Shown here: one piece after another, positions 26,759 to 34,628 of the stretch
Position numbering within the stretch: position 1 is the stretch's first letter
Layout: the number at the start of each line of letters is the position of its first letter
NCBI GenBank assembly: GCA_016708825.1
Contig: JADJEZ010000009.1
Coordinates: 141,648-205,647, forward strand
DNA length: 64,000 bases
Direction of reading: 5' to 3'
Origin: Betaproteobacteria bacterium
GTDB taxonomy: Bacteria; Pseudomonadota; Gammaproteobacteria; Burkholderiales; Usitatibacteraceae
Made by a program: the position numbers and the translations under genes
The notes under the pieces: generated by a model
Told to the model about the DNA's origin: nothing
The model's input: the letters and a program-made list of their open reading frames with translations, nothing else
Database searches by the model: none

Positions 26759-27907
26759 TCAGCGCGCGGCCAGGCGCCAAAGCGAAGTGACTTCCGCCGC
26801 GCGCGCCGCGTGCAGGGGATCGGCCTCGTCGGCGGCCTTGGGATGCTTCGGCCGCGTGTCGAGGCGGTCGACGACCTTCAGACCCGCCGCTTCGATCATC
26901 GCCAGAAGTTCGTCCCGCGAGCGCAGGCCCAGGTGCTCGGCGAAATCCGAGAGGATCAGCCAGCCCTCGCCTTCCGGCTCGAGGTGGGCTGCGAGCGCGC
27001 CGAGGAAGCCCTTCAGCATCCGGCTCTCCGGATCGAAGATCCCGCGCTCCAGGGGCGAGCTCGGCCGCGCCGGCACCCACGGGGGATTGCACACGACGAG
27101 CGCGGCTTTCCCCTCGGGGAAGAGATCGGCCTCGACCACCTGCACCTGCTTCGCGACCTTGAGGCGCGCGACGTTCGCGATGGCGCAGTTGAGCGCGCGC
27201 CGGTCCTGGTCCGTGGCGATCACGCGTTCGACGCCGCGCTTGGCCAGCACGGCCGCCAGCACGCCGGTGCCGGTCCCGATGTCGAAGGCGAGGCTCGCCG
27301 TCGCGAGCGCCGCGGGCAGCGGTGCCTTTTCCACGAGATCCACGTACTCGCGTCGAATGGGCGAGAAGACGCCGTAGTGGGGATGGACGCGCCCGCCGGC
27401 CGCCGGGATGTCGATGCCTTCCAGCTTCCATTCATGGGCGCCGACCACGCCCAGCAGTTCCCGCAGCGAGGCGATCGACGGGAGCTTCGGCGGCCCCCAG
27501 GCTTCCGTGCAGGCCTGCCGCAGGTCGGGCGCGCGCCGCAGCGGGATGGTGTAGTCCTTGTCGAGGGGCACCAGCAACATGCCCAGCGTGCGTGCGCGCT
27601 GCGCCTGGGCCTGGCGATGCAGGTGAAAGGCCTCGGCCGGCGTGGCCGACTCCGCCCGCTTCCTGCGCCGGTGCGGCTGGCGATAGCTGCGGCTGCGCAG
27701 GGCCACGAGCATCTGGCGCGCGTTCTGGAAGTCGCCGCGCCACAGGAGCGCGGTGCCCTGGCCGGCGAGGCCATACGCTTCGTCGGCGCTCATGCGGTCG
27801 TCGGCGACGATCACCTGCTTGGGCGGCGGCGCCCCGCTTTCCGAGCGCCATTGCGCCGAGCGCGCCTCGCCGCCCTCCGTCCAGTGCACCGTGAGGGAAT
27901 CTTCCAT
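26759..27907 (-). CDS. Class I SAM-dependent methyltransferase
   Basis: A 382-residue methyltransferase. The SAM-binding Rossmann core starts near residue 205 with LAFDIGTGTGVLAAVLAKRG, followed by ERVIATDQDRRALNCAIANV and the catalytic NPPW motif in VVCNPPWVPARP. NPPY/NPPW methyltransferases act on exocyclic or side-chain amino groups of nucleic acids or proteins (HemK/PrmC, RsmC/RlmG types). The ~200-residue N-terminal domain, with RSRSYRQPHRRRKRAES, is not one I recognise and could bind RNA. It starts one base after the MazG-like stop (TAG-C-ATG), so translation is probably coupled. Confidence 0.85.
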   Translation of the reverse strand: MEDSLTVHWTEGGEARSAQWRSESGAPPPKQVIVADDRMSADEAYGLAGQGTALLWRGDFQNARQMLVALRSRSYRQPHRRRKRAESATPAEAFHLHRQAQAQRARTLGMLLVPLDKDYTIPLRRAPDLRQACTEAWGPPKLPSIASLRELLGVVGAHEWKLEGIDIPAAGGRVHPHYGVFSPIRREYVDLVEKAPLPAALATASLAFDIGTGTGVLAAVLAKRGVERVIATDQDRRALNCAIANVARLKVAKQVQVVEADLFPEGKAALVVCNPPWVPARPSSPLERGIFDPESRMLKGFLGALAAHLEPEGEGWLILSDFAEHLGLRSRDELLAMIEAAGLKVVDRLDTRPKHPKAADEADPLHAARAAEVTSLWRLAAR

Positions 27908-27908
27908 G

Positions 27909-28256
27909 CTAGAGGTCCGTGTACTTTCGCGCGTTGCCGCGCGCCTTTTCCGCCGGATATTTCCGCGCGTTGGCGACGAGCTTTGCGTCGGCCGCGGCGA
28001 CCGGGTCGATGCCCAGCTTGTCGGCGAGCCGGACGAGGTAGAGAAGAACGTCGGCGATCTCCTCGCCCGCAGCGGCGAGCGTCTCGGGGGCGGGCGTGCG
28101 GCTCTGCTCCTCCGTGAGCCACTGGAAGTTCTCGACCAGCTCTCCCGCCTCGGCGGAGAGCGCCATCGCGAGGTTCTTGGGCGAATGGAACTGGTCCCAG
28201 TCGCGCTCGGCGGCGAAATCGCGCAGGCGATCGCGCAGGCGGTTCAGTTCGGACAT
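27909..28256 (-). CDS. MazG-like nucleotide pyrophosphohydrolase
   Basis: A 115-residue all-alpha NTP pyrophosphatase of the RS21-C6/dCTPP1 type, which removes pyrophosphate from (d)NTPs for pool sanitation. The divalent-metal motif is complete: AEAGELVENFQWL (ExxE) and EEIADVLLYLVRLADKLG (ExxD). The opening NRLRDRLRDFAAERDWDQFH and the PKNLAMALS segment are typical of this subgroup. It follows the acyl-ACP-reductase-like gene after 95 bases and is coupled to the methyltransferase downstream. Confidence 0.92.
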   Translation of the reverse strand: MSELNRLRDRLRDFAAERDWDQFHSPKNLAMALSAEAGELVENFQWLTEEQSRTPAPETLAAAGEEIADVLLYLVRLADKLGIDPVAAADAKLVANARKYPAEKARGNARKYTDL

Positions 28257-28351
28257 GCTCGTGCTCCCGGAAAGTCTTGTCGCGCGAGGCCCGTGACCTC
28301 GCTGCAGGAGCCCAATTGTGACCGATCGGGACGGAACCGCGCCGGTTTTCC

Positions 28352-30520
28352 TTACCGCCGCGACCGGCGCGGGGCTTTGCGCGGCTTCGTGGCGGCCCTC
28401 CGGGTCTTGGCCTTCGGGTTCGTCGCGGCCTTCCGGGTCTTGGCCTTCGGGTTCGTCGCGGACTTCCGGGCGCCGGGCTTCGGTTTCGCGGCGGCCTTGC
28501 TTCGCGCCGCGAGCGCGAGGCTGCGCACCCGCCGGATGTCGGCGTCGGAAAACGGCCCGTTCACGCCGGAGATGGCCGCGAGCGTCATGCCGTGCTTGAT
28601 GCCGAGGCGGTAGATCTCGCGCACCTTCTCCCACTCGATCGAGCGGCCGACGGTGAAGTTCTCGAAGCGGCCCTCGAGGGCGAGCACGATGGTCTCGGCG
28701 AGGCACGCGTAGACCACGTTGGGCGGCAGGCCGATGTTCTTCATCGCGACCTTGCCCGGAAGATGGATCTCCCCGGATTCGATGACCAGCACGTCGGGGC
28801 GCTTCGCGACCTCTTCGGCCGGAAGGTCGAGCGGGCGGGCCACGTCCGTGATCACGCAGCCGGGCTTCACCTTCGTGATGTCGAGGATCTTCTTCCCCGC
28901 GCCGGAAGTGGCCGTGACGATCATGTCCATCCCGCCGATGTTGCGCTCGGTGTTCGAGGACAGGAAGAGCTTCGCGTCCGGCGCCTCCTTGAGTATCGAG
29001 CCCTTGAGCGAAAGGAGCTTCGCCGTCTCCGGCGACACGAGGTAGACCTCCTCGGCGACCATCGCGAGGAGCCGCGCGCACACGGAGCCTATGGCGCCGG
29101 TCGCGCCGACCACCATCGCCTTGAAGCGCACCTTCTTGCCGCGCTCGACGGGAACGAGCCCCAGCCGGAGCATCGCGTCGTGGGCGGCCCAGAGCGCGCC
29201 CGAGGCGCTGTAGCTGTTGCCGGTGGTGATCGGAAGCGGCGCGCGCCTGGCCACCGTGAGGCCCGCATCCCCCACCACTTTCGTGAAAGCGCCCAGGCCC
29301 ATGATCTGCGCGCCCAGACCGCGGGCCACGCGCGCCGCGTCGAGGAGCCGGCGGTAGGTGAACTCGGGGCTGTGGTTCATGATCTCCTTGGGCGTGCCGC
29401 CCACGGAAATGAGCCAGCCTTCGGTCTCCACGCCCGTGGGCGACTTGATCCCGCTCACCTTCGAGTACACGAAGGGCGGCGCGTAGGCCATGGCCTTTTC
29501 CAGCGCGTTCATGAACATCGGCGGCGAGACGTGGGAGAGCATCTCGATGGGCTTGATGTTCTTGAAGTACTCCTGCGACAGCGGGTGGATCACGAAGGCG
29601 AAGCGGTTCACCCTGCGGAAGCCGTTGGGGTAGAGGATGCGCGGCTCGGGGCTCAGGCCCTGGATGATCTCCAGGTAGTCGTCCTCGAGGAGGTCTTCCG
29701 GCTCCTTGTGCCGCGCGGCGAGGATCATCGCATCGAGCAGGCTCGGCGCAATCACCTGGCCGTAGAGCACCGGTGCACCGTCGATCACCAGGTTCACGCC
29801 CTTGCGCTTGAGGTGCGCGAGGCGCTTGTCGTTGACGGTGGAGGTGACGATGGTCTTGCCGGCGAGTTCCTCGGTACCGAATTCGTCCAGCTCGTGCACG
29901 GGGGCGACGATCACGGTCGCCTCCTGCATCGCGCGGCGCAGGATGAAGTGGCGCCATTCCTTGGCCAGCAGGTTGTCGGTGAGGACTTCCGGCACGCGCT
30001 CGGTCACGAAATGCGCACCGCTCGCGTAGCGCTCCAGGGCGTCGATCGAGGTGAGCATCTTCGGGATGCCGAGCTGGAAGAGCGCGTCGGCGAATTCCAG
30101 GTTCGGCGTGTACTCCGCGAAGGTTTGCGCGAGCTTGTAGTTGGTCGCCCCGGTGAAGAAGAGCACCTTCGCGTTGGTGAAGTAGGCTCCCAGCTTCGAC
30201 TGGACATGGCGCAGCGCCCATTCCTGGAGGATGTCGCCCAGGCGCCCGCCGGTGGTGACCGGGACGCGGGTCGCGATGCCGGCGAGACGCGCGCTGTCCT
30301 TCTCCACGTACTGGCGGCCGCCGACGGTGTAGGAATCCTTCACCACCCCCAGGCCGATCGCCGCCGCCTGCCCGTCCCAGTGGGCCAGGAGCTTCGCCGC
30401 GCGCGGCGTGCTGCCGTTGGTGCCGATGCGACGGACCTGCATCTGGCTACCGAGAAACCGCGCCGTGAACTCGAAATCCTGCGCCGCGGATCCGAGGCTC
30501 AAGCCGACCACCGTCTTCAT
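28352..30520 (-). CDS. Acyl-ACP-reductase-like fusion protein with unknown N-terminal domain
   Basis: A 722-residue protein in three parts. Residues 1-~305 are an unrecognised domain containing TRVPVTTGGRLGDILQEWAL and SSLLDAMILAARHKEPEDLL-like helical stretches. Residues ~306-650 match cyanobacterial acyl-ACP reductase (AAR): RFAFVIHPLSQEYFKNI, ITTGNSYSASGALWA (432-439 TTGNS), Rossmann VVGATGAIGSVCARLLA (472-478), and NVVYACLAETIVLALEG with Cys606 at the position of the AAR catalytic cysteine, then IKHGMTLAAISG. AAR reduces acyl-ACP or acyl-CoA to fatty aldehyde with NADPH. The last ~55 residues are a Lys/Ala/Arg tail. An iron alcohol dehydrogenase is divergently transcribed 153 bases away. 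The aldehyde-forming role is inferred; the N-terminal domain's role is unknown. Confidence 0.82.
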   Translation of the reverse strand: MKTVVGLSLGSAAQDFEFTARFLGSQMQVRRIGTNGSTPRAAKLLAHWDGQAAAIGLGVVKDSYTVGGRQYVEKDSARLAGIATRVPVTTGGRLGDILQEWALRHVQSKLGAYFTNAKVLFFTGATNYKLAQTFAEYTPNLEFADALFQLGIPKMLTSIDALERYASGAHFVTERVPEVLTDNLLAKEWRHFILRRAMQEATVIVAPVHELDEFGTEELAGKTIVTSTVNDKRLAHLKRKGVNLVIDGAPVLYGQVIAPSLLDAMILAARHKEPEDLLEDDYLEIIQGLSPEPRILYPNGFRRVNRFAFVIHPLSQEYFKNIKPIEMLSHVSPPMFMNALEKAMAYAPPFVYSKVSGIKSPTGVETEGWLISVGGTPKEIMNHSPEFTYRRLLDAARVARGLGAQIMGLGAFTKVVGDAGLTVARRAPLPITTGNSYSASGALWAAHDAMLRLGLVPVERGKKVRFKAMVVGATGAIGSVCARLLAMVAEEVYLVSPETAKLLSLKGSILKEAPDAKLFLSSNTERNIGGMDMIVTATSGAGKKILDITKVKPGCVITDVARPLDLPAEEVAKRPDVLVIESGEIHLPGKVAMKNIGLPPNVVYACLAETIVLALEGRFENFTVGRSIEWEKVREIYRLGIKHGMTLAAISGVNGPFSDADIRRVRSLALAARSKAAAKPKPGARKSATNPKAKTRKAATNPKAKTRRAATKPRKAPRRSRR
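28399..28464. repeat. 33-bp tandem repeat (2 copies) encoding a basic tail
   Basis: Two copies of a 33-base unit start at 28399 and 28432, each opening TCCGGGTCTTGGCCTTCGGG, nearly identical. In the minus-strand gene they encode the duplicated 11-residue motif NPKAKTRKAAT in the histone-H1-like C-terminal tail of the acyl-ACP-reductase-like protein. Confidence 0.85.
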
Positions 30521-30673
30521 GGAAATCGCGTCCCTGCCTTGCCAAAGGCCCAACTTGCCAGAATCCGGCGAGCGCACCTTGACTTATGTCGCCTTTCCCC
30601 GACGAATCCGTGCCTTGGACACGCGGGAATGGTGCACGCTGGCGGCATCGAATCTGCGAGCGCGGAGCGGGAC

Positions 30674-31924
30674 ATGATCGAGATGCCGGGCGTGGTGGGA
30701 GACGTGGTGCGCTCCGTGGGGCTTTCCACGGCGATGAAGGCCGCGGGCGTGGTGACGGGGCTGCTGCCCATCCCGCAGCCGATGCTGCTGGTGGGCCCGG
30801 GCTCGAGCGCGCGGCTGGGGCAGGCCCTCGCCGGCTTCGGCCACAAGAGGATCCTCATCGTGACCGACAAGGGGGTCGCGAAGCTGGGGCTCCTGAAGGG
30901 ATTCACCCAGGCGCTCCGGAAGGGCCGCGTCGATTTCGTGGTGTTCGACGCCGTGACGGCCGATGCGCCCATCCCGGTGATCGAGCGCGGCATCGCCTTC
31001 TACAACCGGCGCGCGTGCGATGCGATCGTGGCCTTCGGCGGCGGCTCGCCCATGGACGCGGCCAAGGCGATCGCCTATTCCGTGGCCAACCGGAAGCACC
31101 CGAAGAAGCTCGTGGGCTACTTCAAGGGCCTCTCCGCACCGGTGCCCGTCTACGCCGTGCCCACGACCGCGGGCACCGGGTCGGAAGTGACGGTGGCCGC
31201 GGTGATCTCGGACCCGGAAGCGGCAACGAAGCTCGTGATCGCCGACACGCGCCTCGTGCCTTCCATGGCCGCCCTCGATCCCACGCTGATGACGGGGCTG
31301 CCGAAGGAAGTGACGGCGGCCACGGGCATGGACGCGCTCACCCACGCCGTGGAAGCCTTCATCGGGCAGTGGGCCACCGCGTACACGGACCGCATGGCGC
31401 TCGCGGCCGTGGGGCTCATCTACGAGAACCTGCCGGTGGCCTGCCGAACCCCGCGGAACCTCGAGGCGCGGGAGCGCATGGCGCTCGCGGCGACCTACGC
31501 GGGCATCGCGTTCACCCGCGCCAACGTGGGCTACGTGCACGCGATCTCCCACCAGTTGGGCGGCAGGTACCACACGCCGCACGGGCTCGCCAACGCGATC
31601 ATGCTGCCGCGCGTGCTCAAGGTCCTGGCTCCCGCGGTGACCAAGCGCCTCGCGCTGCTGGCGGTGGCGGCCAAGGTCGGCAAGCCCGGCGAGCGCGCCG
31701 CGGCGCTCGCGAAGAAGTTCCTCGCTTCCATCGAGAAGATGAACCGGGCGGTGGGAATCCCCGCGCATCTCGCGGCGCTGCGCGAGGAGGACATTCCCGC
31801 GCTCGCCAAGGCGGCCTGCTGGGAGGCGGACACGAGCTATCCCGTGCCCAAGTACCTGTCGCCGAAATCCTGCGAGACGATCCTGCGCGGGGCGCTCGTC
31901 GCCCCGAAGCGCAAGCGCCGCTAG
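30674..31924 (+). CDS. Iron-containing (group III) alcohol dehydrogenase
   Basis: A 416-residue cytoplasmic NAD(P)-dependent dehydrogenase. The coenzyme loop is FGGGSPMDAAKAIAY, TTAGTGSEVTVAAVIS is the family signature, and metal ligands appear as Asp in LDPTLM-region, His in GMDALTHAVEAF, His in YVHAISHQLGG and His in YHTPHGLANAI. The frame is open far upstream; ATG 30674 is preferred because GGAG lies just before it and upstream sequence is antisense to the divergent gene. It ends in a basic tail (PKRKRR). Pairing with the AAR-like gene suggests aldehyde-to-alcohol reduction, which is inference. Confidence 0.92.
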   Translation: MIEMPGVVGDVVRSVGLSTAMKAAGVVTGLLPIPQPMLLVGPGSSARLGQALAGFGHKRILIVTDKGVAKLGLLKGFTQALRKGRVDFVVFDAVTADAPIPVIERGIAFYNRRACDAIVAFGGGSPMDAAKAIAYSVANRKHPKKLVGYFKGLSAPVPVYAVPTTAGTGSEVTVAAVISDPEAATKLVIADTRLVPSMAALDPTLMTGLPKEVTAATGMDALTHAVEAFIGQWATAYTDRMALAAVGLIYENLPVACRTPRNLEARERMALAATYAGIAFTRANVGYVHAISHQLGGRYHTPHGLANAIMLPRVLKVLAPAVTKRLALLAVAAKVGKPGERAAALAKKFLASIEKMNRAVGIPAHLAALREEDIPALAKAACWEADTSYPVPKYLSPKSCETILRGALVAPKRKRR

Positions 31925-31944
31925 GGATTCGCCAGGAGGCGGCC

Positions 31945-32697
31945 ATGCGCGTTGCCTGGCTCACGTCGCTGCTCGCCGCGCTGTGCTTCGGCGGGCACCC
32001 AGATGCGCGCGCGGGGCCGGGCGAGGCCGGGCCGGTGCGCACCGATCCCTACGCCGGGCCGCGCAGCGACATGGTGGCCCGGCAGCTTCGCGCCCCGGGG
32101 CGCGGCATCCGCAATGAACACGTCCTCGCGGCCATGGGCCGCGTGCCGCGCCACGAGTTCGTGCCGGAGCCCCTGCGCGGTGCTGCCTACTCCGACCGCC
32201 CGCTGCCCATCGGCCACGGCCAGACCATCTCGCAGCCGTACATCGTGGCCTTCATGACCGAGGTGCTCGATCCCGCGCCCACGGACCGGGTGCTCGAGGT
32301 CGGCACCGGCTCCGGCTACCAGGCCGCGGTGCTCGCCGGGCTCGTGCGCGAGGTCTACTCGATCGAGATCGTTCCGCCCCTGGGCGAGCGGGCGCGCGCG
32401 GATCTCGCGCGGCTGGGCTACGGCAATGTCCACGTGCGCATAGGCGACGGCTACGCGGGGTGGCCCGAACGCGCGCCCTTCGACGCGATCATCGTCACCT
32501 GCTCGCCCGAGCACGTGCCCGCGCCGCTCATCGCGCAACTGCGCGACGGCGGCCGCATGGTGATCCCGGTGGGCGAGGCGGGCGGCGTGCAGGAGCTCTA
32601 CCTGCTCGAGAAGCGCGGCGCGCAGGTGGTGCGGCGCGCGGTGCTGCCGGTTCGCTTCGTGCCGATGACGGGGCGCGCGCAGGAAAGCGGACGCTGA
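31945..32697 (+). CDS. pcm: Protein-L-isoaspartate O-methyltransferase, exported form
   Basis: Repairs isoaspartyl damage by methylating the abnormal side chain. The 250-residue protein has MVARQLRAPGRGIRNEHVLA, VPRHEFVPEPLRGAAYSDRP, the pre-motif GHGQTISQPYIVAFM, SAM motif I VLEVGTGSGYQAAVLA and motif III GGRMVIPVG. Unlike standard cytoplasmic Pcm it begins with a probable signal peptide (MRVAWLTSLLAALCFGGHPD), suggesting periplasmic action, where SAM supply would be puzzling. AGGAGG at 31933-31938 supports the ATG. It follows the alcohol dehydrogenase by 20 bases. Confidence 0.9.
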   Translation: MRVAWLTSLLAALCFGGHPDARAGPGEAGPVRTDPYAGPRSDMVARQLRAPGRGIRNEHVLAAMGRVPRHEFVPEPLRGAAYSDRPLPIGHGQTISQPYIVAFMTEVLDPAPTDRVLEVGTGSGYQAAVLAGLVREVYSIEIVPPLGERARADLARLGYGNVHVRIGDGYAGWPERAPFDAIIVTCSPEHVPAPLIAQLRDGGRMVIPVGEAGGVQELYLLEKRGAQVVRRAVLPVRFVPMTGRAQESGR

Positions 32698-32736
32698 CCC
32701 CGCGAAGGCTTCGCGGCGGATCCCCGTTTGTAACAA

Positions 32737-32802
32737 CGCGAGTTTCCGTTTGCGCACGCGCGAGTCTCCGATTGCGCCGGCGCGCATCTGCGTTCAGCCC
32801 GC
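32737..32802. repeat. 22-bp direct repeats (3 degenerate copies) upstream of the TetR gene
   Basis: CGCGAGTTTCCGTTTGCGC (32737-32755) recurs with two changes as CGCGAGTCTCCGATTGCGC (32759-32777), exactly 22 bases apart. A weaker third copy begins at 32781 (CGCGCATCTGCG). The spacing is two helical turns, so bound proteins would lie on one face. The array lies 45-110 bases before the TetR start. Confidence 0.6.
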
Positions 32803-32846
32803 GCTGGCGCATGGGCGCCGTATTCTGTACCATCCAGTCCATAACC

Positions 32847-33428
32847 ATGGCACGCCCCCGCGAATTCGATCTCGACCAGGTTCTCGACAGCGCCACCCGG
32901 GTCTTCTGGGCGCGGGGCTACGAGCACACGTCCGTCGACCAGCTTTGCGACGCGACGGGCCTGGGCCGCTCGAGCCTCTACGGCGCCTTCCGCCACAAGC
33001 GCGGCCTCTACGTGCAGGCGCTCGCGCGCTACGAGGAAGGCTCCGTGGCGCGCATCCGGGCCGCACTCGAGGGAAGGCCCGTGCGCGAGGGCCTGGCGCG
33101 CTTTCTCGCGGGGCTGGTCGACGCGATCGTCGCGGGCCCCGGCAGGCGCGGGTGCTTCATCGGCAACTGCGCTGCCGAACTCGCGCGCCTGGACCGCGTG
33201 GCCGCCTCGCGCGTGCGCCGCAGCCTCGCCCGCATCGAGGCCGAGTTCGCCTCCGCGCTGGAAGCGGCGCAGGGCCGTGGAGAGATCGCGAAGCGCGCCG
33301 ACGTGCTAGCCCTCGCCCGTTTCATCACCGCAGGCATCCAGGGGCTTCGACTCGTAGGCAAGGCGAACCCCGACCGCAAGGCGCTCGAGGACGTGGCGGC
33401 CGTGATGCTGCGCGCCCTCGAAAATTGA
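32847..33428 (+). CDS. TetR-family transcriptional regulator
   Basis: A 193-residue repressor-type regulator. The N-terminal helix-turn-helix is MARPREFDLDQVLDSATRVF, GYEHTSVDQLCDATGLGRSS and LYGAFRHKRGLYVQAL, typical of the TetR/AcrR group. Residues ~70-190 form the ligand-binding and dimerisation helices, with GCFIGNCAAELARLDRV as in AcrR-like C-terminal families. It starts at the ATG 32847, 22 bases before the end of which the peroxiredoxin-like gene follows on the same strand; it probably regulates that gene and itself, possibly through the 22-bp repeats. Confidence 0.9.
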   Translation: MARPREFDLDQVLDSATRVFWARGYEHTSVDQLCDATGLGRSSLYGAFRHKRGLYVQALARYEEGSVARIRAALEGRPVREGLARFLAGLVDAIVAGPGRRGCFIGNCAAELARLDRVAASRVRRSLARIEAEFASALEAAQGRGEIAKRADVLALARFITAGIQGLRLVGKANPDRKALEDVAAVMLRALEN

Positions 33429-33450
33429 CAACCCCCGAAAGGAATTTTCC

Positions 33451-33984
33451 ATGCCCATGGCCTTCAAGCCCCGCCAGCCCGTCCCCGCCCTCGAACTCGA
33501 CACTCTCGGAGGCGCGCGCTGGTCGCTCGCCGCGCAGAAGCCCGAGCAGTTCACCATGATCGTCTTCTACCGCGGCTACCACTGCCCGGTCTGCCGCAAG
33601 TACCTGACGGAACTGAACGGCATGGCGGCGGAATTCGAGAAGCGCGGCGTGGCGGTTCTTGTCGCGAGCAGCGACACCGAAGAGCGCGCGCGCATGGCCC
33701 GCGACGAATGGGGCCTCGCCAACCTCACCATCGGCTACGGCCTCACGATCGACAAGGCGCGCGAATGGGATCTCTGCGTGTCCGCGGGCCGCGGCAAGAC
33801 TTCCACCGGCGTCGAGGAGCCCGCGCTCTTCTCCGAGCCTGGACTCTTCCTCGTGCGCCCCGACGGCACGCTCTACTGGGCCAACCTCTCGACGATGCCC
33901 TTCGCGCGCCCGCATTTCGCCGAGATCACCGGCGCCATCGATTTCGTCGTCGCGAAATCCTACCCTGCCCGAGGCGAGGCCTAG
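33451..33984 (+). CDS. Peroxiredoxin-like (AhpC/TSA) protein
   Basis: A 177-residue thioredoxin-fold protein. FTMIVFYRGYHCPVCRKYLT places a CPVC pair at the peroxiredoxin/thioredoxin active-site position, after the opening RQPVPALELDTLGGARWSLA. VAVLVASSDTEERARMAR and GLFLVRPDGTLYWANLS are typical of the peroxiredoxin-like family that often sits next to a TetR regulator. It probably reduces peroxides or disulfides. The start has two in-frame ATGs (33451 and 33457) after AAAGGAA. It is 22 bases downstream of the TetR gene and probably in its operon. Confidence 0.88.
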   Translation: MPMAFKPRQPVPALELDTLGGARWSLAAQKPEQFTMIVFYRGYHCPVCRKYLTELNGMAAEFEKRGVAVLVASSDTEERARMARDEWGLANLTIGYGLTIDKAREWDLCVSAGRGKTSTGVEEPALFSEPGLFLVRPDGTLYWANLSTMPFARPHFAEITGAIDFVVAKSYPARGEA

Positions 33985-34032
33985 ACCCTCGTCCGCCACC
34001 CACCCCGCACGGCAAACCCACCGGAGACCTCC

Positions 34033-34484
34033 ATGAGACTCGCATCCCGCATCGCAGCCACCGCCCTGCTCCTCGCAGCGACTTCCGCTTTCGCCGCCGA
34101 CGGCCTGGTGACCGTGCCTAGCGCCCACGCTCCCAAGGCAACCCTCGACCGCCTCGAAGCGGTGCTGAAGGAAAAGGGCCTCACGATTTTCCTGCGCGTC
34201 GACCACGCCGCCGGCGCGGCGAAGATCGGCAAGACGCTTCGCCCCACGGAGTTGCTGGTGTTCGGCAATCCCCAGGGCGGAACGCCCTTCATGGAGTGCG
34301 CCCAGTCGGTGGGGATCGACCTGCCGCTGAAGGCGCTGGCGTGGCAGGACGAGGGGGGGAGAACTTCCTCGGCTACAACGACCCGCGCTTCCTCGCGGCG
34401 CGCCACGGAGTCGCGACCTGCCCGGTCGCGGAGAACCTGCGCAAGGCCCTGGAAGCGTTCGCGGCGGCGGCGACGAAGCCCTGA
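34033..34484 (+). pseudogene. DUF302 family exported protein, frameshifted in a G run
   Basis: A DUF302 protein with a signal peptide (MRLASRIAATALLLAATSAF, cleavage after AFA). Frame one gives VTVPSAHAPKATLDRLEAVL, then LRPTELLVFGNPQGGTPFME and ALAWQDEGG. The family continues with NFLGYNDPRFLAARHGVATC and ends in AFAAAATKP in the next frame. The switch is exactly at a seven-G run (34353-34359); eight G would restore one 151-residue protein. DUF302 proteins are small alpha/beta proteins, often near redox genes, of unsettled function. This looks like a homopolymer length error or a slippage mutation. Confidence 0.85.
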
Positions 34485-34628
34485 GCGACGCGCTCCCGCG
34501 CGCTTTCCGAGAGGAGGCCCTGCCCGGCTCAAGTCCGCTCCCGACCTGCCGATAATCCCGAGCCAGCGCAGTATCGGCGCGCCCGGGGCGGGCACGCTCC
34601 TGCGCAACGACCCAAGAGGGTTCTTGAC

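Noticed and set aside
28592..30670. Plus-strand extension of the iron dehydrogenase frame through the AAR-like gene
   Set aside because: The upstream part is antisense to the AAR-like coding sequence and lacks dehydrogenase features; the ATG at 30674 has a ribosome site.
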